Assembly: GCA_944387895.1 (NCBI GenBank)
Contig: CALXGQ010000013.1
Span: forward strand, 1-64,000
From: an uncultured Clostridia bacterium
GTDB taxonomy: Bacteria; Bacillota; Clostridia; Oscillospirales; QAKW01
Reading direction: 5' to 3'
DNA length: 64,000 nucleotides
Shown here in pieces: positions 7,153 through 14,761 of the stretch (positions are counted from its first letter, which is position 1; each line of letters starts with the position of its first letter). The notes beneath the pieces are model-generated. The model had not been told where the DNA came from. It did not search any database and saw only the letters and a program-made list of their open reading frames with translations. The position numbers and the translations under genes were made by a program.

Positions 7153-8043
7153 TCAATCGCGCAGGAAGGGTTCTTTTACCTCCGCGCTGAGCAGATCCGC
7201 GTAGGCGTGCGGCTTGCGGTATGCGTTGCCCCAGGTTTCGTTTTTTCTGTAGGCGCGGATTTTTTCCATGTCAAATTCCGCTATCAGGATCTCTTCGGCA
7301 ATATCGGAGGCTTTCACGAGGGTGTTGTCTACCGCCTTCCCTTCGCCGTCGAAAACGATGGGAGAAAAAGCGCAGGAGGTTCCCCAGCCTTCCCCGGGAT
7401 AATTTGCCATGGCGATGCCGGTCATGTTCTCAAAGGCTCTTGCGCTTAGCTGGTTGATTCTTGCCGGATTCATGTCGCAGGCGTTGGGAACAAGGATGAT
7501 CTCCGCCCCTTTTAGCATCAGCACCCTTGCGCTTTCGGGAAATTCCCGGTCGTAGCAGATCATAACGCCCAGCTGCACGCCGTCGAACCGACATACCTCA
7601 AAGCCGCTCCCGCAGGCCAGCAGCTTTTCCAGCGAGAAATCACAGGTATGGACTTTGGCATATTCCAGAAGGATTTCCCCGGTTCTGCCGATCACAATGG
7701 CCGTGTTCTGCGGCTTGGCGGCGGTTTTGGAAAGATAGGTGGCGCAAATGCCGATGCCCAGCTCTTTTGCGGCGGCGCGGAGCGTCAGCACATATTCGCT
7801 GTTCCGCTCTATCGCGTTTTGCAGCCATGCGGTTCTCTCCCGATCGAAGCCGGGGCGCAGCGGGTCGTCAAAGGCGCCGTCGAAGGGCGGCGCATAGGCG
7901 TTGGACCACATTTCGGGGAAAAGAACGAGATCCGCGCCCATGGCGCCGGCCTGCCGGGCATATCGGAGCGCCAGCTGTAAATTGGCCTCCTTGTCGAGGG
8001 GGATCGCTTTATGCTGAACCAGAGCAACTTTAAAGACAGACAT
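7153..8043 (-). CDS. Carbon-nitrogen hydrolase (nitrilase superfamily)
   Basis: This 296-residue enzyme cleaves non-peptide C-N bonds, usually of amides. The Glu-Lys-Cys triad is visible: Glu in LVLFPEMWS (near residue 44), Lys in YAKVHTC, and Cys in GVMICYDREFPE. The start is the second of two ATG codons at 8043, seven bases after GGAGG; the long upstream extension has no support. It is the last gene of the birA-bioY-DUF1284 unit, 62 bases after DUF1284, and a terminator follows. Substrate is unknown. Its place suggests, without proving, hydrolysis of a biotin-related amide such as biotinamide or biocytin. Confidence 0.88.
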   Translation of the reverse strand: MSVFKVALVQHKAIPLDKEANLQLALRYARQAGAMGADLVLFPEMWSNAYAPPFDGAFDDPLRPGFDRERTAWLQNAIERNSEYVLTLRAAAKELGIGICATYLSKTAAKPQNTAIVIGRTGEILLEYAKVHTCDFSLEKLLACGSGFEVCRFDGVQLGVMICYDREFPESARVLMLKGAEIILVPNACDMNPARINQLSARAFENMTGIAMANYPGEGWGTSCAFSPIVFDGEGKAVDNTLVKASDIAEEILIAEFDMEKIRAYRKNETWGNAYRKPHAYADLLSAEVKEPFLRD

Positions 8044-8105
8044 GATCATTCCTCCATGATCCGATGGATTTTTCGTGGTTGTTCGGGCGCTTTGGCGCTC
8101 CGGCT

Positions 8106-8492
8106 TTATCTTCCGCCGCAGAGATCGTTCCACTGGCAATCTCCGCAGATCTCCGCCCTCCGCCCGGGCAGCAGGATCCGGCGCCGGATCTGCTCCTCAA
8201 AGGTTTTGAACCGCAGGACGGTTCCCGCCGGGATCCCGCACCGGAGCAGCACCTGCCGGTCGTATGCCAGAACCTTTTCCGCAGAGCGGCAGCGTCCGTT
8301 TCGATTGTTTGGGCAGCAGCCGCAAAGAACGTCGGTATGGTCGATAACGCGCACAAGCGGGTTTGCTTCCGTCTGCTTTTTGATGGCGGCCATGTTTGTG
8401 GTAAAGGCGGTGCTGTAGCCGGCGCCCCGGAAATAGCAGAGGCACATCCCGTGATGGGCGCGCAGGGGGAGGATGGGTTCTTGGGGATCCAT
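8106..8492 (-). CDS. DUF1284 cysteine-rich protein
   Basis: The 128-residue product has the DUF1284 start LRAHHGMCLCYFRGAGYS near residue 9. Its cysteine groups are CGCCPN with a following C at about 65-75, and ICGDCQWNDLC near the C-terminus. The spacing suggests an Fe-S or other metal site; this is inference. The ATG at 8492 comes two bases after the bioY stop, so translation is coupled to the biotin transporter. A much longer open frame runs on upstream, but there it is only a shadow of bioY. The family has no established function; the link to bioY and birA is the best clue in this genome. Confidence 0.8.
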   Translation of the reverse strand: MDPQEPILPLRAHHGMCLCYFRGAGYSTAFTTNMAAIKKQTEANPLVRVIDHTDVLCGCCPNNRNGRCRSAEKVLAYDRQVLLRCGIPAGTVLRFKTFEEQIRRRILLPGRRAEICGDCQWNDLCGGR

Positions 8493-8494
8493 CT

Positions 8495-9052
8495 TCAGCT
8501 CAGCCTGCAAGCGGCGGCCAGCTTGTTGCGCATCAGAAAGGCCAGCGCAAGCTTTACGCCGTCGGGAAGGAGATAGGGGATAACGCACCAGGTGAGGGCG
8601 GTCCAGAATCCGATCGCTCCGGTGGTGCGGGTATATACGGCGACATACCAGAGGGTGCCAAAGAGATAGCAGACCGGCAGCCCCAGCACCATGGAGAGGA
8701 GCAGAACCGTTCTGCTCCGGCCAAACAGCCGCTCCGCCGCCCACATCAGCAGGGCGGCCAGAAGAAACCCGGCCATATAGCCGCCGGTGCTGCCGATGAT
8801 GCAGCCGATCCCGCCGGAAAAGCCCGCAAAAACCGGCAGGCCGGCAGCGCCCAAAAGCAGATAGACCAAAACGGCGAGGCTTCCTTTTTTTCCGCCCAGC
8901 ACGCCGACGGTCAGAAAAACGCCGAAGGTTTGCAGGGTGAAGGGAACGGCGGCGGGGATGGAGATCCAGGAGCAAACGGCCATAACGGCGGTAAAAAGCG
9001 CGATCCGCGCCAGATCGGCGGTGTTCAGTTTCTGTTTTATTGCGGTTTCCAT
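8495..9052 (-). CDS. bioY: BioY biotin transporter, substrate-binding subunit
   Basis: This 185-residue membrane protein is the S component of an ECF transporter (or acts alone) in biotin uptake. It shows the BioY pattern: FTLQTFGVFLTVGVLGGKKG near residue 38, then GLPVFAGFSGGIGCIIGSTGGY with the glycine-rich biotin-site region, and about six hydrophobic segments. It is 38 bases downstream of birA and directly upstream of DUF1284, so uptake, sensing and ligation of biotin are controlled together. No ecfA or ecfT genes are nearby. No biotin synthesis genes occur in the window, which fits a scavenging organism but does not prove it. Confidence 0.95.
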   Translation of the reverse strand: METAIKQKLNTADLARIALFTAVMAVCSWISIPAAVPFTLQTFGVFLTVGVLGGKKGSLAVLVYLLLGAAGLPVFAGFSGGIGCIIGSTGGYMAGFLLAALLMWAAERLFGRSRTVLLLSMVLGLPVCYLFGTLWYVAVYTRTTGAIGFWTALTWCVIPYLLPDGVKLALAFLMRNKLAAACRLS

Positions 9053-9090
9053 TTTGTTCTCCTATGGAATATTTTATGGTTCAGGGGGAT

Positions 9091-10068
9091 TCAGGAAAGA
9101 GCGGTGGAGATTTCGCCGGAAGAAAGCTTTTCCTGCCTGCCGTCGGGGTAGCGGACGATAAGGTGGCAGGCGTCGTCGATATCCAGGGCGACGGCTTTTT
9201 CGGCGCCGTCGGGGCGCAGGACGCGGATCTCCTTTCCGATAACAAGGCTGCGCCGCCGGTACTGATCGGCGATCCGCTCCGGCTGCGGCGCGGCATAGCT
9301 GGCCATGAACCGGTTGAGAAAGGCTGCGGCAAGCCGGTTTTTCCCGTCGCTGATCCGCTCGGGGAAAAGGGTGCCGGCTCGATCCTGCAGGGAATCGGGA
9401 AACCCTTCCTCCGGCGGAGCCATGTTGACGCCGATGCCCAGAACGGCGTATTCCAGCCCGCCGCTCTCCAGATCGTAGGCGGCTTCGGTGAGGATCCCGC
9501 AGACCTTTTTACCGCCGACATAAATATCGTTGACCCATTTGATCTGCGCCCTTTCGCTCCCGATGGATTCTATCGCTTCGCATACCGCAACGGCGGCCAT
9601 CGTCGTCAGCCCGACTGCCTGCTCCGCGGTAAACTGCGCGGGGCGAAGCAGAACGCTCAGGTAAAGCCCGGTATCCGGCGGAGAAAAGAAGCTGCGGCCG
9701 CGCCGCCCTTTTCCGCCGGTCTGTTCGTTCGCGGCGGCAATATAGCCCTCCGGTGCCTGCTGCGCCGCCTTTTCCCGCACCGCGTCGTTGGTGGAGGGAA
9801 GCACCGGGAACACTTCGATATCCAGCCCGCCCAGCTTCGGATCCAGATATTTCCGGATCCCCTGAGCGGATAAAATGTCGGTATTTTCAGGGAGGCAGTA
9901 GCCCCTGTTTGGGGTGGAGCGGATCGGAAACCCATCTTCCCGCAACCCGTTCACGGCCTTCCATACCGCCGTTCGGGAAACGGAAAGCCGGCCGGCCAGC
10001 TCCTGCCCGGAAAGATAAGCGCCCTTGTTGTCTTCAAAAAGCGCCAGCAGTTCCTCTTTTGTTCCCAT
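9091..10068 (-). CDS. birA: Bifunctional biotin-protein ligase / biotin repressor
   Basis: The enzyme attaches biotin to carboxylases and, as biotinyl-AMP complex, represses transcription. Residues 1-60 form the winged helix-turn-helix (LSGQELAGRLSVSRTAVWKA). The ligase domain has the adenylate loop GGKGRRGRS at 118-126 and KWVNDIYV near 180, where Lys contacts biotin. The length of 325 residues is normal for the two-domain type. A matching operator lies directly upstream at 10112-10149, so the gene represses itself and the following bioY. The ATG at 10068 has a GGAGG ribosome site. Confidence 0.96.
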   Translation of the reverse strand: MGTKEELLALFEDNKGAYLSGQELAGRLSVSRTAVWKAVNGLREDGFPIRSTPNRGYCLPENTDILSAQGIRKYLDPKLGGLDIEVFPVLPSTNDAVREKAAQQAPEGYIAAANEQTGGKGRRGRSFFSPPDTGLYLSVLLRPAQFTAEQAVGLTTMAAVAVCEAIESIGSERAQIKWVNDIYVGGKKVCGILTEAAYDLESGGLEYAVLGIGVNMAPPEEGFPDSLQDRAGTLFPERISDGKNRLAAAFLNRFMASYAAPQPERIADQYRRRSLVIGKEIRVLRPDGAEKAVALDIDDACHLIVRYPDGRQEKLSSGEISTALS

Positions 10069-10092
10069 CTCGTCACCTCCGTGCTGGTTATC

Positions 10093-10121
10093 AGTATAAA
10101 ACTCTGCTCTCTAATTGTCAA
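10093..10121 (-). promoter_or_regulatory. Promoter of the birA-bioY unit
   Basis: On the minus strand TTGACA (10121-10116), a 17-base spacer and TATACT (10098-10093). The -35 box lies inside one arm of the BirA operator. Confidence 0.85.
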
Positions 10122-10149
10122 CTGTTTTTTAAATTCAGGTTGACAATTA
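10112..10149. promoter_or_regulatory. BirA operator
   Basis: A perfect 11-base inverted repeat, TAATTGTCAAC (10112-10122) and GTTGACAATTA (10139-10149), is separated by 16 bases. This matches the known BirA site design TTGT-AACC-N15/16-GGTT-ACAA. It covers the -35 box of the birA promoter, so biotin-loaded BirA would block its own unit. Confidence 0.88.
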
Positions 10150-10177
10150 ACCCCCTGCGGCAGATCGAAACAAAACC

Positions 10178-10206
10178 TTGATTTTTTCAAAAATAAGTGA
10201 TAAACT
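10178..10206 (+). promoter_or_regulatory. Candidate promoter of the hyd maturation operon
   Basis: TTGATT (10178-10183), a 17-base spacer and TAAACT (10201-10206). Transcription would start near 10213, upstream of the hairpin at 10272-10306. Confidence 0.5.
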
Positions 10207-10271
10207 AATAACAATCTGACATTGAAATGCGATTGAGATGAAAGAGGCAGAAGAAAAAAGGTGAAAAACCG

Positions 10272-10306
10272 AAGCGCTGCATCTTTCGATGCGGCGCTTA
10301 TTTTTT
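10272..10306 (+). terminator. Terminator-like hairpin in the leader of the hyd operon (possible attenuator)
   Basis: A 12-base-pair stem with one G-U pair (10272-10283 with 10288-10299), a TTTC loop and a run of six T. It sits between the candidate promoter and the first start codon at 10324, so it would end or attenuate the transcript. Confidence 0.7.
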
Positions 10307-10323
10307 AGAAAGAAGGGAAGAAA

Positions 10324-10590
10324 ATGGAAACAAGAATAGCGGTCATCGCGATCGTTGTTGAAAATCTGGATGCGGTGGAGGAGCTCAACGGGCTGCTGCA
10401 TCAGTACGGCGGGTATATCATCGGCCGGATGGGGCTGCCCTATCGGAAGGGCAATATCAATATTCTCAGCGTTGCAGTCGACGCGCCGCAGGACGTCATC
10501 AGCACCCTTTCGGGCAAGATCGGCAAGCTCAGCGGCGTAAGCGCCAAAACCGCCTATTCCAATATCGTATATCAAACAGAGGATGAATAG
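10324..10590 (+). CDS. TM1266-type iron-only hydrogenase system putative regulator
   Basis: This 88-residue protein resembles the small ACT/NikR-C-like TM1266 family found beside [FeFe]-hydrogenase maturation genes. It starts TRIAVIAIVVENLDAVEELN, has a central GRMGLPYRKGNINILSVAVD strand pair, and ends with KTAYSN. The family is proposed to regulate the hydrogenase system but the mechanism is not established; it has no DNA-binding domain of its own. It overlaps hydE by eight bases, so the two are translationally coupled. It is the first gene after a terminator-like leader hairpin. Confidence 0.85.
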   Translation: METRIAVIAIVVENLDAVEELNGLLHQYGGYIIGRMGLPYRKGNINILSVAVDAPQDVISTLSGKIGKLSGVSAKTAYSNIVYQTEDE

Positions 10591-11668
10591 GTTTTTCCTG
10601 CTGGCCGACCGGCTGGAGAAGGAGCACCGCCTTGCCCCGGAGGAGTACCGGTATCTTCTGGATCACCGCACCGCCGAAACGGCGGAATACCTTGCCGGGA
10701 AGGCAAGGGCGGTGCGGGAACGGGTCTACGGCAGGGACGTTTATATCCGCGGCCTGATTGAGATCAGCAACATCTGTAAAAACGATTGCTTTTACTGCGG
10801 AATCCGCAGAAGCAATCATCGCTGCCGCCGCTACCGGCTGACGGAGGAGGAGATCCTCTCCTGCTGCGCGGAGGGCTATGCGCTGGGCTTTCGCACCTTT
10901 GTTTTGCAGGGGGGCGAGGATCCCTATTTTACCGACGCGGTGCTCTGCCCGCTTATCGGCAAGATCAAGGCGTCCTGCCCCGGATGCGCGGTCACCCTTT
11001 CGCTGGGCGAGCGGTCAAAAGCCAGCTATCAGGCGCTGCGCGACGCAGGGGCGGATCGGTATCTTCTGCGGCATGAAACGGCGGATCAGGCTCATTATGA
11101 ACGGCTGCATCCGGCGGAAATGTCCTATGAGAACCGGATGCGCTGCCTTGAGGATCTGCGGGCGGCCGGTTATCAGGTGGGCTGCGGCTTCATGGTCGGC
11201 TCTCCCGGCCAGACGCCGGAAAACATCGTGGCGGATCTGAAGTTTATCGAGGGCTTTGCGCCGGAAATGTGCGGCATCGGGCCTTTTATCCCGCATAACG
11301 CCACCCCCTTTGCCGATTTTCCCGCCGGCTCCTTCAGGCTGACGCTCTTTCTGCTCTCCCTCCTGCGGCTGATCCACCCCGGCCTGCTTCTGCCCGCCAC
11401 AACGGCGCTCGGCACCATTCATCCCCGGGGCAGGGAGCTGGGGATCCTGGCCGGCGCCAATGTGGTGATGCCGAATCTTTCGCCGGTTTCTGTCCGGAAA
11501 AAGTATGAGCTTTATAACAACAAGCTCTGCACCGGGGAAGAATCGGCGCAGAGTCTGGTGGATCTGGCGCGGCGCATGGAAGAGATCGGATACCGCGTTG
11601 TCACCGCCCGGGGCGACGCCGTCAAGTTCAATGAAAAAGTAGAGGTTGATCAACATGAAACATTATGA
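10583..11668 (+). CDS. hydE: [FeFe]-hydrogenase H-cluster radical SAM maturase HydE
   Basis: HydE is a radical SAM enzyme that takes part in building the 2Fe subcluster of [FeFe] hydrogenase. The radical SAM cluster motif CxxxCxxC is at Cys65, Cys69 and Cys72 (ICKNDCFYCGIR). The following GGEDPYF and ETADQAHYERLHP segments are typical of HydE/BioB-like barrels. At 361 residues it is full length. It overlaps the regulator upstream and hydG downstream. No hydrogenase structural gene is in the window. Confidence 0.95.
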   Translation: MNRFFLLADRLEKEHRLAPEEYRYLLDHRTAETAEYLAGKARAVRERVYGRDVYIRGLIEISNICKNDCFYCGIRRSNHRCRRYRLTEEEILSCCAEGYALGFRTFVLQGGEDPYFTDAVLCPLIGKIKASCPGCAVTLSLGERSKASYQALRDAGADRYLLRHETADQAHYERLHPAEMSYENRMRCLEDLRAAGYQVGCGFMVGSPGQTPENIVADLKFIEGFAPEMCGIGPFIPHNATPFADFPAGSFRLTLFLLSLLRLIHPGLLLPATTALGTIHPRGRELGILAGANVVMPNLSPVSVRKKYELYNNKLCTGEESAQSLVDLARRMEEIGYRVVTARGDAVKFNEKVEVDQHETL

Positions 11669-13103
11669 TGCCCGCTCGATGAAAGCGGAGGAATTTATTT
11701 CCCATGAGGAGATTTTGGAAACGATCCGGTATGCGGAGGAAAATAAGCATAATATCCCGCTGATCGATAGCCTTCTGGAAAAGGCGCGTCCGAAAAAAAC
11801 CGGAAACGGCGTGCGCTGCGCCGGCCTCAGCCACCGGGAAGCCTCGGTGCTGCTGGCCTGCGATCTGCCGGAGAAGGTACAGGAGATGTATAAGCTGGCG
11901 GAGGAGATCAAGCTGGCTTTTTACGGCAACCGCATCGTCATGTTTGCGCCGCTGTATCTGTCCAATTACTGCGTAAACGGGTGCGTATACTGCCCTTATC
12001 ATCTGAAAAACAAGCATATCGCGCGCAAAAAGCTGACCCAGGAAGAGGTGCGCCGCGAGGTGATCGCCCTGCAGGATATGGGTCATAAGCGGCTGGCGAT
12101 CGAGGCCGGGGAGGATCCGGTCCATAATCCGATCGAATACATCCTGGAATGCATCAAAACCATTTACAGCATTCACCATAAAAACGGCGCGATCCGTCGG
12201 GTGAACGTCAACATAGCGGCAACAACGGTGGAGAACTACCGCAAGCTGAAGGAAGCCGGGATCGGAACCTACATCCTGTTTCAGGAAACCTATAATAAAG
12301 AGAGCTATCTGGAGCTGCATCCCACCGGCCCGAAGCACGACTACGCCTATCATACCGAAGCAATGGATCGGGCGATGGAAGGCGGGATCGACGACGTGGG
12401 TCTGGGCGTTTTATTCGGGCTGGAGGGCTATCAGTATGAGTTTGCGGGGCTGCTGATGCACGCGGAGCATCTGGAAGCGGTGCACGGCGTTGGCCCCCAT
12501 ACCATCAGCGTGCCGCGGATCAAGCGGGCGGACGACATCGATCCCGGCGTTTTCGACAACGGCGTGCCGGACGATATTTTTGCCAAGATCATCGCCTGTA
12601 TCCGCATCGCCGTTCCCTATACCGGCATGATCATCTCGACCCGTGAAAGCGAGCAGGTGCGCGCGCGGGCGCTGGATCTGGGGATCTCCCAGATCAGCGG
12701 CGCTTCCCGGACGTCGGTGGGCGGATATGCCGAAGAGGAACGCCCTCACGATACGGAGCAGTTTGACGTTTCGGATCAACGCACGCTGGACGAAGTGGTG
12801 CAATGGCTGATGAAGACCGGCTATATCCCCTCCTTCTGCACCGCCTGCTATCGCGAGGGCAGAACCGGAGATCGATTCATGTCCCTTTGCAAAACCGGGC
12901 AGATCCTCAATTGCTGCCATCCCAACGCACTGATGACGCTGAGCGAGTATCTGGTCGACTATGCAAGCCCGGAAACGCAGAAAATCGGCTTTGCGCTGAT
13001 CGAGCGCGAGCTGGAGAAGATCCCCGGGGAAAAGGTGCGGAAAATAGCGCGGGAAAACGTGGCGGCGATCCAAAATTCCGACCGCCGGGATTTCCGGTTT
13101 TAA
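11655..13103 (+). CDS. hydG: [FeFe]-hydrogenase maturase HydG (tyrosine lyase)
   Basis: HydG cleaves tyrosine to give the CO and cyanide ligands of the H cluster. The radical SAM motif CxxxCxxC is at about Cys106, Cys110 and Cys113 (NYCVNGCVYCPYH). The C-terminal auxiliary cluster motif includes SFCTACYREGRTGD and a further Cys in CCHPNAL. The ATG at 11655 is preferred to an upstream TTG at 11646 because AGAGG lies nine bases before it. It overlaps hydE by 14 bases. At 482 residues it has normal length, and it is distinguished from ThiH by the C-terminal cysteines. Confidence 0.95.
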   Translation: MKHYDARSMKAEEFISHEEILETIRYAEENKHNIPLIDSLLEKARPKKTGNGVRCAGLSHREASVLLACDLPEKVQEMYKLAEEIKLAFYGNRIVMFAPLYLSNYCVNGCVYCPYHLKNKHIARKKLTQEEVRREVIALQDMGHKRLAIEAGEDPVHNPIEYILECIKTIYSIHHKNGAIRRVNVNIAATTVENYRKLKEAGIGTYILFQETYNKESYLELHPTGPKHDYAYHTEAMDRAMEGGIDDVGLGVLFGLEGYQYEFAGLLMHAEHLEAVHGVGPHTISVPRIKRADDIDPGVFDNGVPDDIFAKIIACIRIAVPYTGMIISTRESEQVRARALDLGISQISGASRTSVGGYAEEERPHDTEQFDVSDQRTLDEVVQWLMKTGYIPSFCTACYREGRTGDRFMSLCKTGQILNCCHPNALMTLSEYLVDYASPETQKIGFALIERELEKIPGEKVRKIARENVAAIQNSDRRDFRF

Positions 13104-13129
13104 CAGACCTTTCAGGGAGGTATTAAAGA

Positions 13130-14338
13130 ATGGATTTGAATCAAACGCCATCCGGCGAGCGGGTGCATATCGGCTTTTTCGGGCTGCGCAACGCCGGAAA
13201 GTCCAGCCTTGTCAACGCGGTTACTGGCCAGAAGCTTTCTCTGGTTTCCCAGGTCAAGGGAACCACGACCGATCCGGTGAAAAAGGCGATGGAGCTTTTG
13301 CCGGTGGGGCCGGTGGTGGTGATCGATACGCCGGGGATCGACGATACCGGCGCGCTGGGCGCCCAGCGGGCTGAGCGGGCGCGGCAGGTGCTGCGGCAGA
13401 CGGACGTGGCCGTCCTGGTGGTGGACGGCACCAAAGGTCTTTCGGAAATCGACCGGGCGCTGCTCGCTCTCTTTCAGGATAAAAAGATCCCCTATATCAT
13501 TGCCTACAACAAAGTGGATCTTCTCTCCGCCCTTCCTGCCGCGCAGGAAAACGAGATCTACGTCAGCGCGGAGCAGGGCACCCGGATCCATGAGCTGAAG
13601 GAAAGGATCGCGGCGCTGGCAAAATCGGCGGAGAGCGAGAAAAAGATCCTGGCGGATCTGGTGCAGCGCCATGACGTTGTTGTGCTGGTGATCCCCATCG
13701 ATTCCTCCGCGCCGAAGGGAAGGCTGATCCTGCCGCAGCAGCAGGTTATCCGCGAGCTTCTGGATATCGGCGCAACTGCGGTGGCGGTGCGGGAAAAAGA
13801 GCTGGAAAAAACGCTGGGGTCGCTGCGGGAGCCGCCCCGGCTTGTAATCACAGATTCCCAGGTGTTCGACGCGGTTTCCAAAATCGTGCCCCGGGAGGTT
13901 CCCCTTACCTCCTTTTCCATCCTGTTTGCCCGGTATAAAGGGGATCTTCCTGTTGTGGTGCGGGGCGCGGCGCAGCTGGATCGCCTGCAGGACGGCGACC
14001 GGATTCTGATCTCGGAAGGCTGCACGCACCATCGTCAGTGCCAGGATATCGGCACCGTGAAGCTGCCGCAATGGATTCGGGAATATACCGGGAAGAATCC
14101 GGTGTTCTCCTTCACCTCCGGCACCGAGTTCCCGGATCGCCCGGAGGGGTGCAGCCTGGTGATTCACTGCGGCGGCTGTATGCTTCATGAGAAAGAGATG
14201 AAGTCCCGGCTATCCCGCTGCGTGGAGAGCGGCGTTCCGGTTACCAACTACGGCATCGCCATCGCTCAGATGCACGGGATCCTAAGGCGCGCCGTTGAAC
14301 CCTTTCCGGCGATTTTGGAGCTATTAAACAATCCATGA
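13130..14338 (+). CDS. hydF: [FeFe]-hydrogenase maturation GTPase HydF
   Basis: HydF is the scaffold that receives the 2Fe subcluster and delivers it to the hydrogenase. The N-terminal GTPase domain shows GLRNAGKSS (about 18-26), DTPGIDD and NKVD; the C-terminal part has the Fe-S ligands CTHHRQC and HCGGCMLH. At 402 residues it is full length. It is 26 bases after hydG with a GGGAGG ribosome site, and a terminator follows. With hydE and hydG the complete maturation set is present, which implies an [FeFe] hydrogenase elsewhere in the genome. Confidence 0.95.
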   Translation: MDLNQTPSGERVHIGFFGLRNAGKSSLVNAVTGQKLSLVSQVKGTTTDPVKKAMELLPVGPVVVIDTPGIDDTGALGAQRAERARQVLRQTDVAVLVVDGTKGLSEIDRALLALFQDKKIPYIIAYNKVDLLSALPAAQENEIYVSAEQGTRIHELKERIAALAKSAESEKKILADLVQRHDVVVLVIPIDSSAPKGRLILPQQQVIRELLDIGATAVAVREKELEKTLGSLREPPRLVITDSQVFDAVSKIVPREVPLTSFSILFARYKGDLPVVVRGAAQLDRLQDGDRILISEGCTHHRQCQDIGTVKLPQWIREYTGKNPVFSFTSGTEFPDRPEGCSLVIHCGGCMLHEKEMKSRLSRCVESGVPVTNYGIAIAQMHGILRRAVEPFPAILELLNNP

Positions 14339-14346
14339 GCACAGCG

Positions 14347-14391
14347 ACCCGGAGCCGGTTGAATACGGTCCCGGGCCGTTTTCTTTTTTTC
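14347..14391 (+). terminator. Terminator after hydF
   Basis: An imperfect GC-rich hairpin (about 14347-14359 with 14367-14378) followed by a T-rich tract with seven consecutive T. Confidence 0.75.
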
Positions 14392-14414
14392 ATTATAAAA
14401 TGTTATTTTTATAG

Positions 14415-14443
14415 TTGACAATCCGGAAATGATGTGGTATAAT
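14415..14443 (+). promoter_or_regulatory. Consensus sigma-A promoter of the ilv-leu operon
   Basis: TTGACA (14415-14420), exactly 17 bases, TATAAT (14438-14443): a perfect consensus promoter. Transcription would start near 14450 and pass through the T-box leader. Confidence 0.95.
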
Positions 14444-14445
14444 CC

Positions 14446-14727
14446 TTAAAAACACTAAGAAATGGATCAGTAAGTATACTTAAGCCTCAGAGAGATGTCG
14501 GCCGGTGCGAGACATTGGAAGAGTATGCTGAAACTCACCATGGAGTGGCTGCATTCAAATCCTCGGAGAGTAAATGCAGACGGGTACTCCCGTAATCGAG
14601 TTGGGAGGTGTTGGCCTCTAAAGTGCATCCTGATCATCAGGGTGAAGAAGAGTGGTACCGCGGAAGGATTTGCCTCTTTCGTCTCTTTCGTTATCAAAGG
14701 ATAGCAGAGATGGAGGGGTTTTTTTGT
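14446..14727 (+). promoter_or_regulatory. T-box leader with leucine (CTC) specifier
   Basis: T-box leaders sense uncharged tRNA and switch between terminator and antiterminator. Visible elements are AGTA and the AGAGA bulge on the 5' side of stem I, the GGTGCGAG apical loop, the specifier side GAAACTCACC, and the T-box core AGTGGTACCGCGG at 14651-14663. A terminator hairpin with a T run ends near 14725. Reading the specifier by the usual layout gives CTC (Leu) at 14534-14536, flanked by lower-stem ATGG/CCAT pairing. A leucine specifier fits the ilv and leu genes that follow. The exact pairings were judged by eye. Confidence 0.92.
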
Positions 14728-14761
14728 TGTCCTTGCAAAGAACTAAGATCGGAGATTGAGC

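Noticed and set aside
8493-8975. Long upstream part of the open frame containing DUF1284
   Set aside because: Upstream of 8492 the frame is only an out-of-frame reading of bioY. The family homology starts at the ATG at 8492, directly after the bioY stop.
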